Shown here: positions 17,616 through 26,329 of the stretch, piece by piece | Position numbering within the stretch: the first letter of the stretch is position 1 | Layout: each line of letters opens with the position of its first letter | Assembly (NCBI RefSeq): GCF_015865035.1 | Contig: NZ_JADZGI010000001.1 | Span: 1,302,001-1,366,000, forward strand | Direction: 5' to 3' | DNA length: 64,000 nucleotides | From: Novosphingobium aureum | Lineage (GTDB): Bacteria; Pseudomonadota; Alphaproteobacteria; Sphingomonadales; Sphingomonadaceae | Program-made: the position numbers and the translations under genes | Notes under the pieces: generated by a model | Database searches by the model: none | What the model saw: the letters and a program-made list of their open reading frames with translations, nothing else | Told to the model about the DNA's origin: nothing

Positions 17616-18053
17616 TCAGCCGCGCTGGTCGCCGCCATCGCGGTCGATCCGGACGCCGAACAGTTCCATGCGATGGTCGACGAGGCGGAAGCCGAGCTTC
17701 TCGGCGACCTGCTTCTGCAGGGCCTCCAGCTCGGGGTCGACGAACTCGATCACCGCGCCGGTCTCGACGTCGATCATGTGGTCGTGGTGCGCCTCGGGGG
17801 CGGCCTCGTAGCGCGCGCGCCCGTCGCCGAAATCGTGGCGGTCGAGGATGCCCGCTTCCTCGAACAGGCGCACGGTACGGTAGACCGTGGCGATCGAGAT
17901 GCCCGGATCGATCGCGGTCGCACGCGCGTGCAGCTTCTCGACGTCGGGATGGTCGGTGCTTTCGGACAGGACCTTGGCGATCACCCGGCGCTGTTCGGTG
18001 ATGCGCAGGCCGCGCTCGGCACAAAGGGCTTCAAGGTCGATGGGCTGGTTCAC
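17616..18053 (-). CDS. fur: Fur-family metal-responsive repressor
   Basis: This 145-residue Fur-family regulator has a winged-helix N-terminal domain (RITEQRRVIAKVLSESTDHPDVEKL, then ISIATVYRTVRLFEEAG) and a metal-sensing C-terminal domain with EAHHDHMID. It has only one cysteine and lacks the paired CxxC structural-zinc motifs of E. coli Fur, as in other alphaproteobacterial Fur proteins. The start is a GTG at 18053. Iron is the most likely signal, but manganese sensing (Mur-like) cannot be excluded by sequence. It shares a transcript with the acyltransferase. Confidence 0.92.
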   Translation of the reverse strand: MNQPIDLEALCAERGLRITEQRRVIAKVLSESTDHPDVEKLHARATAIDPGISIATVYRTVRLFEEAGILDRHDFGDGRARYEAAPEAHHDHMIDVETGAVIEFVDPELEALQKQVAEKLGFRLVDHRMELFGVRIDRDGGDQRG

Positions 18054-18072
18054 GTCGGGCCTGTCACGCTAG

Positions 18073-18104
18073 AAAACACAAACACCGGCCCATGTAGGCC
18101 GGTG
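18073..18104 (-). terminator. Probable terminator after mucR, before fur
   Basis: CACCGGCC (18083-18090) pairs with GGCCGGTG (18097-18104) over a 6-base loop. On the minus strand the stem is followed by TTTGTGTTTTCT, the form of an intrinsic terminator. It would end the leftward mucR transcript just before fur, giving fur its own promoter in the remaining short gap. The 204-base gap between the two genes holds nothing else I can support. Confidence 0.65.
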
Positions 18105-18257
18105 CAGGTGCGATAACAACATTCGCGGTATCGATGGAAGGGGGCACGGGTCACCTTTGCACGGTTACGCTGCGGAAAATATGGGGTTCCGCAGCGCAGT
18201 CCGGTGCAGGGGCCAGTGAGCCGAGGCGTCGCCGTGCCCGCCGTCCGACCGTGCCGA

Positions 18258-18704
18258 TCAGGCGGCAGCGGTCTTGGGCTTGCGGCCGCGGCGCGCGTTG
18301 GGCTTGCGCCCGAGGCCGATCTTCTTGGCCAGTTCGCGACGCTTCTCGGCGTAGTTGGGAGCGACCATCGGGTAGTCGGCGGGCAGGTTCCAGCGCGCGC
18401 GATACTCTTCCGGGGTCATGTTGTAGTGCGTCATCAGGTGACGCTTGAGCATCTTGAGCTTCTTGCCGTCTTCGAGGCACACGATGTAGTCGGGCTTGAC
18501 CGAGGAGCGGACCGAAACCGCCGGCTCGGGCTTCTCTTCCTCGACCACGCTCGCGCTGCCGAGACCGGACAGGGCGCCGTAGACGTTGGTGATGAGCGAA
18601 GGCAGATCGTCGACCGTCACGGAGTTGTTGCTGACGTGGGCAGCAACGATGTCGGAGGTCAGGGTGATGAGCGTTTCGCTCATGTCGGACTGGATGTTAT
18701 CCAT
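18258..18704 (-). CDS. mucR: MucR/Ros-family zinc-finger regulator
   Basis: This 148-residue MucR-family protein has an N-terminal oligomerisation region ([18 protein letters not shown]). The C-terminal DNA-binding domain reads [20 protein letters not shown], then [21 protein letters not shown] and a basic tail ([13 protein letters not shown]). As in several MucR proteins, the second finger cysteine is Asp. GAGGAAA upstream sets the ATG at 18704 over an earlier in-frame start. In other alphaproteobacteria MucR is an H-NS-like regulator binding AT-rich DNA and controlling exopolysaccharide, motility and surface genes, usually including itself. Confidence 0.95.
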   Translation of the reverse strand: MDNIQSDMSETLITLTSDIVAAHVSNNSVTVDDLPSLITNVYGALSGLGSASVVEEEKPEPAVSVRSSVKPDYIVCLEDGKKLKMLKRHLMTHYNMTPEEYRARWNLPADYPMVAPNYAEKRRELAKKIGLGRKPNARRGRKPKTAAA

Positions 18705-18826
18705 CTTGATTTCCTCGATTGCGACCGTGGTTTGTTCTTGGCTGCGAGCCGGATGGCCGGCGTGCAAGTCGATCAATGGACGAAATTCCGCGCGCTTGCA
18801 AGTAGCTTCACTGCAAAGTCGCAGCT

Positions 18827-18852
18827 TTCATTCAATAGTTATATAATGAATG
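18827..18852. promoter_or_regulatory. AT-rich inverted repeat upstream of mucR
   Basis: CATTCA (18829-18834) and TGAATG (18847-18852), with the overlapping pair TTCATT/AATGAA, flank an ATAGTTATATAA core. This is a strikingly AT-rich island in GC-rich DNA in the 168-base gap between rimI and mucR. Because MucR proteins bind AT-rich sites and repress themselves, this is a plausible autoregulatory site. A TATAAC-like -10 for mucR also lies here on the minus strand. Confidence 0.45.
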
Positions 18853-18872
18853 CTTGAATTGATTGCATTTGG

Positions 18873-19334
18873 TTAGGTTATGTCGCGAGCGAAGGTTATT
18901 GCGTCGATACGTTCGCCGCCAGTCGTGGCATAGTAGGCTTTCCGTAGCCCGACCGGCAAGAATCCGAACCCGCGATAAAGCGACTCGGCAGGATTGCCAC
19001 GGCGCATTTCCAGTAGAAGCCGTTCGTTGTTGCGCGTGCGTGCTGCACTTGCGAACGATTCGAGCAGGATCAGGCCAAGGCCATTGCGGCGATACTGCGG
19101 AGAGACGGCCAGTAACAGAAGCTCTTCTTCGCCAAAGCCACTGCGGGACATCCAGAACCCGGCTGCGTGAACGTTCTCAGCAGGAAATGTGCCATCAGCA
19201 GCCACGAGCGAATAGTGTGTGTGAGGGAAGTTGAGCGAGTCCTCAACTTGGCGGCGGGTCCAGGCTTCGCCGTATTGCGGGTCGAATGCTGTTTCCATGA
19301 CGGTCATGATCTTGTCGAGATCGTCGATCAGCAT
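18873..19334 (-). CDS. rimI: RimI-type protein N-terminal acetyltransferase
   Basis: This 153-residue GNAT protein has the acetyl-CoA loop SPQYRRNGLGLILLESF and the RimI-like C-terminal block RRGNPAESLYRGFGFLPVGLRKAYY. RimI acetylates the N-terminus of ribosomal protein bS18 in E. coli. The ATG at 19334 is preceded by AAGGAG about 11 bases upstream and gives a normal family length. It follows tsaB by 28 bases; the tsaB-rimI pair is widely conserved. Substrate identity is inferred from family and neighbours. Confidence 0.88.
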   Translation of the reverse strand: MLIDDLDKIMTVMETAFDPQYGEAWTRRQVEDSLNFPHTHYSLVAADGTFPAENVHAAGFWMSRSGFGEEELLLLAVSPQYRRNGLGLILLESFASAARTRNNERLLLEMRRGNPAESLYRGFGFLPVGLRKAYYATTGGERIDAITFARDIT

Positions 19335-19362
19335 GCCGGATCCGGCTCCTTGGATTTCAGGG

Positions 19363-20067
19363 TCAGGACTGACCGGGCGTCGCTTCGCCCGGCAGGAGGC
19401 CGCCGGGAAGGCGGGCGTCAGGTGCACGCCCGTAAAGCGGGCGCACGTGGTCGGTGAGTGCGGCTGCGGGCAGCAGGCCAAAGGCGCGTGCGTCGGGCAG
19501 CAGCGCCATGGCCTCCCCGTTCCCGCGCAGGGCGATGAGCGCCTCGGCCTGGTTGCCCGCGACGTAGGCGGCGGTGATCGTTGCGGCTGCATCGGCAGGC
19601 TTGAGCGAGGCGAGTTCGCCCAGCGGCGTGCCGCTGGCGTCGAAGCCTTGCGTGAACCATTCGCCGTGGCCACCGGTCATCGCCACCGCGACCGGGCCGC
19701 TCGCGCCTTCTCCCCGAGCCATCGCGGCGACGAGGGCGAGGGTGGAATAGCCTTCGATCTGTGCGCCCCAGGCCAGTGCGAGCGCGCGCGCGGCGGCAAG
19801 CCCGACCCGCACGCCGGTAAAGCTGCCCGGGCCAAGTGCGACGACGATACGCTGTGCCTTGCCGCGCTCGGGCAGGGCACCGATCATCGGCACCAGCGCC
19901 TCGGCATGACCGCGCCCGAGCACGCGAAATTCGCCGCCGAGCAGCGTCTCGCCTTCGAACAGCGCGACCGAACAGGCCTCGGTGGCGCTGTCGATCACGA
20001 GCGTGCGGCCCGGCCCGGCAACAGTCGGGTCGGCAGCAGGCGTCGTCTGGGGGGTCGGGCTCGTCAC
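19363..20067 (-). CDS. tsaB: tRNA t6A modification protein TsaB
   Basis: This 234-residue TsaB is the non-catalytic partner of TsaD in N6-threonylcarbamoyladenosine synthesis at position 37 of ANN-decoding tRNAs. Family features are LVIDSATEACSVALFEG, GRGHAEALVPMI and the glycine-rich ALGPGSFTGVRVGLAAARAL. The start is a GTG at 20067, preceded by a 17-residue Pro/Thr-rich leader, so a later start is possible. It lies 28 bases after nfuA and 28 bases before rimI in a housekeeping cluster. Confidence 0.95.
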   Translation of the reverse strand: MTSPTPQTTPAADPTVAGPGRTLVIDSATEACSVALFEGETLLGGEFRVLGRGHAEALVPMIGALPERGKAQRIVVALGPGSFTGVRVGLAAARALALAWGAQIEGYSTLALVAAMARGEGASGPVAVAMTGGHGEWFTQGFDASGTPLGELASLKPADAAATITAAYVAGNQAEALIALRGNGEAMALLPDARAFGLLPAAALTDHVRPLYGRAPDARLPGGLLPGEATPGQS

Positions 20068-20095
20068 GTCTCGCTCCGCAGCGCGGGAGGCAGCG

Positions 20096-20674
20096 TCAGG
20101 CGGCGCGGACCTCGGTCACTTCGGGAACGTAGTGCTTGAGCAGGCTCTCGATGCCGTGCTTGAGCGTTGCGGTCGAGGAGGGGCAGCCCGAGCAGGCGCC
20201 CTGCATCGAGAGGTAGACCACGCCTTCGCGAAAGCCGCGATAGACGATGTCGCCGCCGTCGTTGGCGACCGCCGGACGCACCCGCGTCTCGATCAGGTCC
20301 TTGATCTGGACGACGATGTCGGCGTCTGCTGGATCGTCACCGAAATCGTCCTCGCCCTCGGCCGGGACCGCGAAGCCGCTGGCATCGCCGCCCGCGAAGA
20401 GCGGGGCGCCCGAGACGAAGTGGTTGAGCAGGATCGAGACGACCTGCGGCTTGAGCATGGGCCATTCGACGCCCGGAGCGGCGGTGACCGAAACGAAAGA
20501 GGAGCCGAAGAACACGCCGGTGACGTCGCCCAGCGAGAACAGCGCCTCGGCCAGCGGCGATGCCTCGGCATCCTCGGGCGAGGTGAACTCGCGCGTACCT
20601 GCGGGCATGACTTCGCGTCCGGGCAGGAACTTGAGCGTGGCGGGATTCGGCGTGGTTTCGGTCTCGATAAACAT
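20096..20674 (-). CDS. nfuA: NifU-family Fe-S scaffold/carrier protein (NfuA type)
   Basis: This 192-residue two-domain protein has an N-terminal Nfu-N domain (MFIETETTPNPATLKFLPGR, a signature of this group) and a C-terminal NifU domain with the cluster-binding CSGCPSST motif. It is predicted to carry [4Fe-4S] clusters to target proteins. The domain order matches eukaryotic NFU1 and alphaproteobacterial homologues rather than E. coli NfuA, whose N-domain is A-type. It is the first gene of the minus-strand tsaB-rimI run. Confidence 0.93.
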   Translation of the reverse strand: MFIETETTPNPATLKFLPGREVMPAGTREFTSPEDAEASPLAEALFSLGDVTGVFFGSSFVSVTAAPGVEWPMLKPQVVSILLNHFVSGAPLFAGGDASGFAVPAEGEDDFGDDPADADIVVQIKDLIETRVRPAVANDGGDIVYRGFREGVVYLSMQGACSGCPSSTATLKHGIESLLKHYVPEVTEVRAA

Positions 20675-20825
20675 GGCTCCAGCGATTTAGGCCAATTCGA
20701 CAGGTAATCAAGGCGCGACTTGAAACCTTCGCGGCCGTTGGCGGTGCATTTCGCGAAACCGGGATCTCGTGGCATGATCGGTGTTCACGGTACTGGCGCT
20801 TTTCTTGAACGGCGGGGTTCGTAGA

Positions 20826-21605
20826 ATGACGATGAAGCACAACCGTCTGCTTGTCAGTATCGTCGTCCTGCTGCTTTGGGCCGCTGCGACGATGTTCGGG
20901 GCGCAAGTACTGGCCGGGGGCGAGGAAATCTCGCTCGATAGCCTGGTGCAGCGCGGGATCGGCTGGCAATTCGTCGCCGCCATCGCGATCCTGCTCGGGG
21001 CCATCGCACTGTTTCGCTGGCGCGACATCGGCTTCACGGCGCCGCACGATCTCTTGCGCATCCTGTGGTTTCCCGGGCTTTACCTCGTGTTCTTCGCGGT
21101 CCTGATCGTCTTGTTCGGTCTGCCGCCGGCGCGGGTGGCAGGGCTGGTCTTCGTCAATACGATGATGGTGGGTTTTTCCGAGGAAGTGATGTTCCGCGGT
21201 GTCTTGCTGCGCGCCTCGCTCGAACGGATGTCGATGTGGGCCGCGATCGGACTGAACATGGCGCTGTTCGGCGGGGTGCATGCCTTCAACGGCTTCATCA
21301 CCGGCGACTTCGGCGCGGCGGCGCTGCAGTCGCTGGCGGCAGCGATGAGCGGCCTCGTGTTCATAGCCATCGTGCTGCGCACCGACTCGATCTGGCCCGC
21401 GATCGTCTATCACGGCCTGTGGGACTGCGCACTGTTCCTGATCGGGCTTGCTGCAAACGGCTCGGGCGGGGGCGAGAGCGCGGGCGGTGCTGCGGGTCAG
21501 TTGTCCGCTTACGGAGCGCTGCTGCCGATGGCGCTCGTCCTGCCCAATTTCCTCTTCGCGCTGTTCGTGCTGCGCAAGGTCGGGGGCAGGGCGAAGGCGG
21601 CGTGA
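20826..21605 (+). CDS. CPBP-family intramembrane protease-like protein
   Basis: This 259-residue multi-pass membrane protein of the CPBP (Abi/CAAX protease) family has the three motifs in order: GFSEEVMFRGVLL (paired Glu), GGVHAFNG (His) and VYHGLWD (His). In known members these residues ligand metal or activate water within the membrane. About eight hydrophobic helices are visible. The ATG at 20826 was chosen over a GTG at 20781 because the mature-like MTMKHNR start leads directly into a membrane segment. Substrate is unknown. Confidence 0.87.
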   Translation: MTMKHNRLLVSIVVLLLWAAATMFGAQVLAGGEEISLDSLVQRGIGWQFVAAIAILLGAIALFRWRDIGFTAPHDLLRILWFPGLYLVFFAVLIVLFGLPPARVAGLVFVNTMMVGFSEEVMFRGVLLRASLERMSMWAAIGLNMALFGGVHAFNGFITGDFGAAALQSLAAAMSGLVFIAIVLRTDSIWPAIVYHGLWDCALFLIGLAANGSGGGESAGGAAGQLSAYGALLPMALVLPNFLFALFVLRKVGGRAKAA

Positions 21606-21684
21606 GCGCGCTAACCCCGATGCTCACGTGGTAGAGCCCTCTATTCACTGGCCCTTAATCGGTGGCTTGCTTATAGCTTGGGCA

Positions 21685-24663
21685 ATGACGAAATCGATGC
21701 GCGCCGCAAGTTCGCTCGCCAGCCTGCTCGTCCTGATGCAGGTTCCGGCTCAATCCGTATTGGCACAGGACGCCGGGTCGGACCTTGGTGCTCCGCTCGA
21801 GGCGAGCCCGGTGCAGGCTCCGGTCCTGCAGACGAACGAAGACGATCCCTGGCTCTACCGCGGCAGCGACATTCCCCGCGACAAGGGCTGGCACTTCGGC
21901 GAGATGGACAACGGCCTGCGCTATGCGGTGCGCAAGAACGGGGTGCCGCCGGGTCAGGTCTCGATCCGCGTGCGCGTCGATGCCGGATCGCTCTACGAGA
22001 CCGACAGCGAGCGCGGCTATGCGCACCTGCTCGAGCACATGCTCTTTCGCCAGTCGAAGTACATCGAGGAAGGGCAGGCGATCGCCGCCTTTCAGCGGCT
22101 CGGCGCGACCTTCGGTTCGGACACAAATGCGGTGACCTCGACCACGCAGACGGTGTTCCAGCTCGATCTGCCCAACGCCACGGCCAGCTCGCTCGACGAG
22201 ACGTTCAAGCTGATGTCGGGCATGGTCAGCGCGCCCACGCTCTCTGCCTCCAACCTCAAGCAGGACCTGCCGATCGTGCTGGCCGAGATGCGCGAGCGCG
22301 GCGGTGCGGCCAAGCGCGTGCAGGATGCCATGCAGAAGGTGTTCTATGCCGGGCAGCCGCTCTCCGAGCGCGAGCCCATCGGCACCGTCCAGACGCTGAC
22401 CTCGGCGACGCCCAAGTCGGTGCGCGCCTTCTACCAGCGCTGGTACCGGCCCGACAACGTGACGGTGATCGTCGCGGGCGATGCCGATCCGGCGATGCTG
22501 GAGAGCTACGTGCGCAAGTGGTTCGGCAGCTGGCAGGCCAAGGGGGCCAAGCCCGAGGCGCCCAGCTTTGGCGCGCCGGTCGCACCCAAGGGCTACGCCG
22601 GCAACAACAAGGAACTCGCGCCCGTGGGCGAGACCCGCGTGCTGGTCGAGCCCGACCTGCCGCCGGGCATGATGGTCGCCACCTTGCGTCCCTGGCATCA
22701 GGTCATCGACAACATCCCCTACAACCAGGGGCTGATGACCGACGCCATCGCACAGGCCATCATCAACCGCCGGCTCGAGAGCAAGGCGCGGGCAGGGGGC
22801 AGCTTCCTCACCGCCTCGGTCAACCAGGAGGACGTCGCGCGCTCGGCCGATGTCACCTTCGTCTCGGTTACGCCGCTGGGCGATAACTGGGAGGCGGCGC
22901 TGCGCGACGTGCGCGCGGTCATCGCCGATGCCATGACCCGTGCGCCGACGCAGGCGGAGATCGACCGTGAGGTCGCCGAACTCGACGTCGCTTTCCAGGT
23001 GCCGGTCGAGCAGCAGCGCATCCTGCCCGGCTCTAAGCTCGCCGACGACCTCGTCAACGCGCTCGACATCCGCGAGACCGTTGCCGCGCCCGACGACGTG
23101 CTGCGCATCTTCCGGGAGTCCAAGCCGCTGTTCACCCCCGACGCGGTGCTCGAGCATACCCGCCAGCTGTTCTCGGGCACGGTGACGCGCGCGATGTTCA
23201 CCACGCAGGAGGCAGGCAAGGTCACCGATGCCGCGCTGCGTCAGGCGCTGATCGAGCCGGTCAAGGCAGACGCGACCGCGCGCCTCGCGGTCAATTCCGA
23301 CCCGGTCTCCTTCGACAAGCTGCCTGCCATCGGTGCACCCGCGCAGCCGGTAGCCGATACCCCGACCGGGCTGCTCGACATCGAGGAACTGACTTTCGCC
23401 AACGGGGTCAAGGTCATGCTCTGGCCGGTGACCGAGGAGCCGGGCCGGGTCGTGGTCAAGGCCCGCTTTGGCGGGGGCACCCGCTCGATCGCGCCGGGGG
23501 ATTCGCCCTACATCACGCTTGGCCAGTACGCGCTGGTCGGCTCGGGCCTTGCCAATCTCGGGCAGGAAGAACTCGACCAGATCGCGACCGGGCGCAAGAT
23601 GGGCTTCGAGTTTACCGTCGACGATGCCGCCTTCCAGCTCAAGGCCGAGACGCGTCCGCAGGACCTCGCCGACCAGCTCTATCTCTTCGCCGCCAAGCTC
23701 GACCTGCCGCGCTGGGACGTGAACCCGTTCGAGCGCGCCAAGGCCGCGGCCAAGATCCAGTACGATACCTATGCGACCTCGCCGCAGGGCGTGCTCAACC
23801 GCGACCTGCAGTTCTACCAACGCGGCGAGGACCCGCGCTTCTCGACGCCCACGCCCGCCGAACTCGACAAGACCACGCCCGAGGGCTTCAAGCGCGTGTG
23901 GTCCAAGGCGCTGTCCGAAGGCCCGGTCGAGGTGCAGATTTACGGCGACTTCGACAAGGCAGTCGCGATCCCGGCGCTCGAGAAGACCTTCGGCGCGCTC
24001 AAGAGCCGCAAGCCTGCCGCGTCGACCGCGGACCCTGCCGCCGTGGCGGTGCCCAAGCCTTCGGAAAAGCCGATCGTGCTCACCCACCACGGCGATCCCG
24101 ATCAGGCCGCGGCGGTGATCTCGTGGCCGACCGGCGGCGGTTCGATGGGCATTCGCGAATCGCGCCAGCTCGAGATCCTCACGCAGATCTTCACCAACCG
24201 GCTTTTGGACGCGGTGCGCGAAAAGCTGGGCGTCGCCTATTCGCCCTACGTCTACTCGAGCTGGCCGGTCGATCTTCAGGCGGGCGGCTCGATCACCGCG
24301 ATGGCGCAGGTCGATCCCAAGTCGGTGCCGGTCTTCTTCCAGACCGCGGACGAGATCGCGCAGGACCTGATCGCCAATCCGCCCAGCGCCGAGGAACTCC
24401 AGCTCGTCACCGAGCCGCTGCGCCAGCAGGTTACCCGCGCCGCATCGAGCACCGCGTTCTTCATGAACCAGCTCGAGGGCGCGACCAGCGATCCCTCGCG
24501 TCTGGGGACGGTGCGCACGATCCTCTACGATTACACCGAGACGACGCCCGAGAAGATGCAGGCGCTCGCCGCGCGCTATCTCGGCGAGAACGCCTCGTGG
24601 CGCCTCGCGGTCATGCCGCAGGACAAGGCCGGCGAGAGCGGCGCGGTCGTCGCCAGCAAGTGA
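21685..24663 (+). CDS. M16-family zinc metallopeptidase, secreted
   Basis: This 992-residue inverzincin-type peptidase has a signal peptide (AASSLASLLVLMQVPAQSVLA) and is therefore periplasmic or exported. The first M16 domain carries HLLEH (His114, Glu117, His118), the HxxEH zinc site, with the downstream Glu region near LDETFKLMSGM. A second M16 half (about 560-970) lacks the HxxEH motif and is probably structural, with a C-terminal RQLEILTQIFTNRLLDAVREK block. Length and two-by-two domain plan match the one-chain pitrilysin group. The ATG at 21685 is the first start that yields a signal peptide. Confidence 0.92.
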   Translation: MTKSMRAASSLASLLVLMQVPAQSVLAQDAGSDLGAPLEASPVQAPVLQTNEDDPWLYRGSDIPRDKGWHFGEMDNGLRYAVRKNGVPPGQVSIRVRVDAGSLYETDSERGYAHLLEHMLFRQSKYIEEGQAIAAFQRLGATFGSDTNAVTSTTQTVFQLDLPNATASSLDETFKLMSGMVSAPTLSASNLKQDLPIVLAEMRERGGAAKRVQDAMQKVFYAGQPLSEREPIGTVQTLTSATPKSVRAFYQRWYRPDNVTVIVAGDADPAMLESYVRKWFGSWQAKGAKPEAPSFGAPVAPKGYAGNNKELAPVGETRVLVEPDLPPGMMVATLRPWHQVIDNIPYNQGLMTDAIAQAIINRRLESKARAGGSFLTASVNQEDVARSADVTFVSVTPLGDNWEAALRDVRAVIADAMTRAPTQAEIDREVAELDVAFQVPVEQQRILPGSKLADDLVNALDIRETVAAPDDVLRIFRESKPLFTPDAVLEHTRQLFSGTVTRAMFTTQEAGKVTDAALRQALIEPVKADATARLAVNSDPVSFDKLPAIGAPAQPVADTPTGLLDIEELTFANGVKVMLWPVTEEPGRVVVKARFGGGTRSIAPGDSPYITLGQYALVGSGLANLGQEELDQIATGRKMGFEFTVDDAAFQLKAETRPQDLADQLYLFAAKLDLPRWDVNPFERAKAAAKIQYDTYATSPQGVLNRDLQFYQRGEDPRFSTPTPAELDKTTPEGFKRVWSKALSEGPVEVQIYGDFDKAVAIPALEKTFGALKSRKPAASTADPAAVAVPKPSEKPIVLTHHGDPDQAAAVISWPTGGGSMGIRESRQLEILTQIFTNRLLDAVREKLGVAYSPYVYSSWPVDLQAGGSITAMAQVDPKSVPVFFQTADEIAQDLIANPPSAEELQLVTEPLRQQVTRAASSTAFFMNQLEGATSDPSRLGTVRTILYDYTETTPEKMQALAARYLGENASWRLAVMPQDKAGESGAVVASK

Positions 24664-24744
24664 CGCGCTGGCGCGAAAGGGCGGCCCGCGCATCCGGCGA
24701 GCGGTCTTTCGCGCAACCGATCGTGCTGATCGGCTAAAGCGGCT

Positions 24745-24773
24745 TTGCAAAAATTGCCCGCGCGGGCTATGGG
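24745..24773 (+). promoter_or_regulatory. Candidate sigma-70-type promoter for DAHP synthase
   Basis: TTGCAA (24745-24750) and TATGGG (24768-24773) are separated by 17 bases, about 85 bases before the GTG start of the DAHP synthase gene. Both boxes deviate from consensus. The 192-base gap holds no other clear element and no recognisable leader peptide. Confidence 0.35.
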
Positions 24774-24855
24774 GCGCCCCTTGCTTGCGCTTGGGGACCC
24801 CAGAGTCCCGGCGCTTTCGGCTCGGGAGAGGGCCGTATTTCAGGAGGTTAGTAAA

Positions 24856-26229
24856 GTGGCTGGAAATTGGACCCCGGACGGCTGGAAGGCGCACGAAGCG
24901 CGCCACCTTCCGGAATATGGCGACGCGGCGAAGCTGGCAGAGGTCGAGCAGACCCTCGCATCGTTCCCGCCGCTGGTCTTTGCCGGCGAGGCGCGCGAGC
25001 TCAAGAAGGATCTCGCCGAAGTGGCCGAAGGCCGCGGTTTCCTGCTCCAGGGCGGTGACTGTGCCGAGAGCTTTGCCGAGTTCCACCCCAACAACATCCG
25101 CGACACCTTCCGCGTGCTGCTGCAGATGGCGGTGATCCTCACCTTCGCCAGCAAGCAGCCGGTGGTGAAGCTGGGCCGCATGGCAGGCCAGTTCGCCAAG
25201 CCGCGCTCGGCGCCGACCGAGACCGTGAACGGGGTCGAGATGCCGAGCTACTTCGGCGACATCATCAATGGCATCGAGGCCGACGCCGAATCGCGCCGCA
25301 ACGATCCGGCGCGCATGCTGCAGGCCTTCGGCCAGTCGGCGGCGACGCTCAACCTGCTGCGCGCCTTCGCGACCGGCGGCTATGCCAACCTCAGCCAGGT
25401 CCACCAGTGGACCATGGATCACATCAACCGCAGCCCCTGGGGCGAGAAGTTCGCGCAGATGGCCGACCGCATCGGCGAGGCGCTGGAATTCATGGCGGCC
25501 TGCGGCGTCGATCCCTCGAGCGTGCCGCAGCTGCAGGGCACCAGCTTCTACACCAGCCACGAGGCGCTGCTGCTGCCTTACGAGCAGGCACTGACCCGCC
25601 GCGATTCGCTCACCGGCGAGTGGTACGACTGTTCGGCGCACATGCTGTGGATCGGCGATCGCACCCGCTTCGAGGGTTCGGCTCACGTCGAGTTCCTGCG
25701 CGGCGTCGGCAATCCCATTGGCATGAAGTGCGGCCCGAGCCTCGAGCCCGACGCGCTGCTCAAGATGCTCGACACGCTCAACCCCAAGCGCGAGGCGGGC
25801 CGCATGACCCTGATCAGCCGCTTCGGCCACGAGAAGGTCGAGGCGGGCCTGCCCAAGCTGGTGCGCGCGGTGAAGGCCGAAGGGCACCCGGTGGTCTGGT
25901 CGTGCGATCCCATGCACGGCAACGTCATCAAGACCGAAAGCGGCCTCAAGACCCGCCCGTTCGACCGCATCCTCTCCGAGGTGCGCGGCTTCTTCGCGGT
26001 GCACCGCGCCGAGGGCACGCATGCGGGCGGCATCCATATCGAGATGACCGGGCAGGACGTGACCGAGTGCACCGGCGGCGCCATCGCCATCACCGACGAG
26101 CGTCTCGGCGATCGCTACCACACCCATTGCGACCCGCGCCTCAACGGTGCGCAGTCGATCGAGCTGGCCTTCGAGATGGCCGACCTGCTCAACCTCGAGG
26201 CGAACGAGCGGCACAAGCAGGCCGCCTGA
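24856..26229 (+). CDS. aroG: Class II 3-deoxy-7-phosphoheptulonate synthase (DAHP synthase)
   Basis: This 457-residue plant-type (class II) DAHP synthase condenses phosphoenolpyruvate and erythrose-4-phosphate, the first step of the shikimate pathway. Family motifs are [17 protein letters not shown] near the start, [11 protein letters not shown] (metal-binding Cys), [31 protein letters not shown]-like [18 protein letters not shown] and [16 protein letters not shown]. The start is a GTG at 24856 with a perfect AGGAGG eight bases upstream. A strong terminator follows, so it is a single-gene unit. Confidence 0.96.
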   Translation: MAGNWTPDGWKAHEARHLPEYGDAAKLAEVEQTLASFPPLVFAGEARELKKDLAEVAEGRGFLLQGGDCAESFAEFHPNNIRDTFRVLLQMAVILTFASKQPVVKLGRMAGQFAKPRSAPTETVNGVEMPSYFGDIINGIEADAESRRNDPARMLQAFGQSAATLNLLRAFATGGYANLSQVHQWTMDHINRSPWGEKFAQMADRIGEALEFMAACGVDPSSVPQLQGTSFYTSHEALLLPYEQALTRRDSLTGEWYDCSAHMLWIGDRTRFEGSAHVEFLRGVGNPIGMKCGPSLEPDALLKMLDTLNPKREAGRMTLISRFGHEKVEAGLPKLVRAVKAEGHPVVWSCDPMHGNVIKTESGLKTRPFDRILSEVRGFFAVHRAEGTHAGGIHIEMTGQDVTECTGGAIAITDERLGDRYHTHCDPRLNGAQSIELAFEMADLLNLEANERHKQAA

Positions 26230-26282
26230 GGCCTGCCGTCGCGCCCGCTTGGCGGGCCTGTCTCGCCAGACACCGAAACGAG

Positions 26283-26311
26283 AAAGGGGAGCCTTGCAGC
26301 TCCCCTTTTTT
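26283..26311 (+). terminator. Intrinsic terminator after DAHP synthase
   Basis: AAAGGGGAGC (26283-26292) pairs perfectly with GCTCCCCTTT (26299-26308) over a 6-base loop and is followed by further Ts. The A-run on the left means it may also stop leftward transcription from the convergent gene ending at 26330. Confidence 0.93.
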
Positions 26312-26329
26312 GTCTTGCCCGGAGCGAGC

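Noticed and set aside
21655..26214. A 1519-codon open frame on the minus strand opposite the M16 peptidase and DAHP synthase
   Set aside because: Same artefact: antisense to two clear enzymes, with composition typical of reverse-strand GC-rich shadows.
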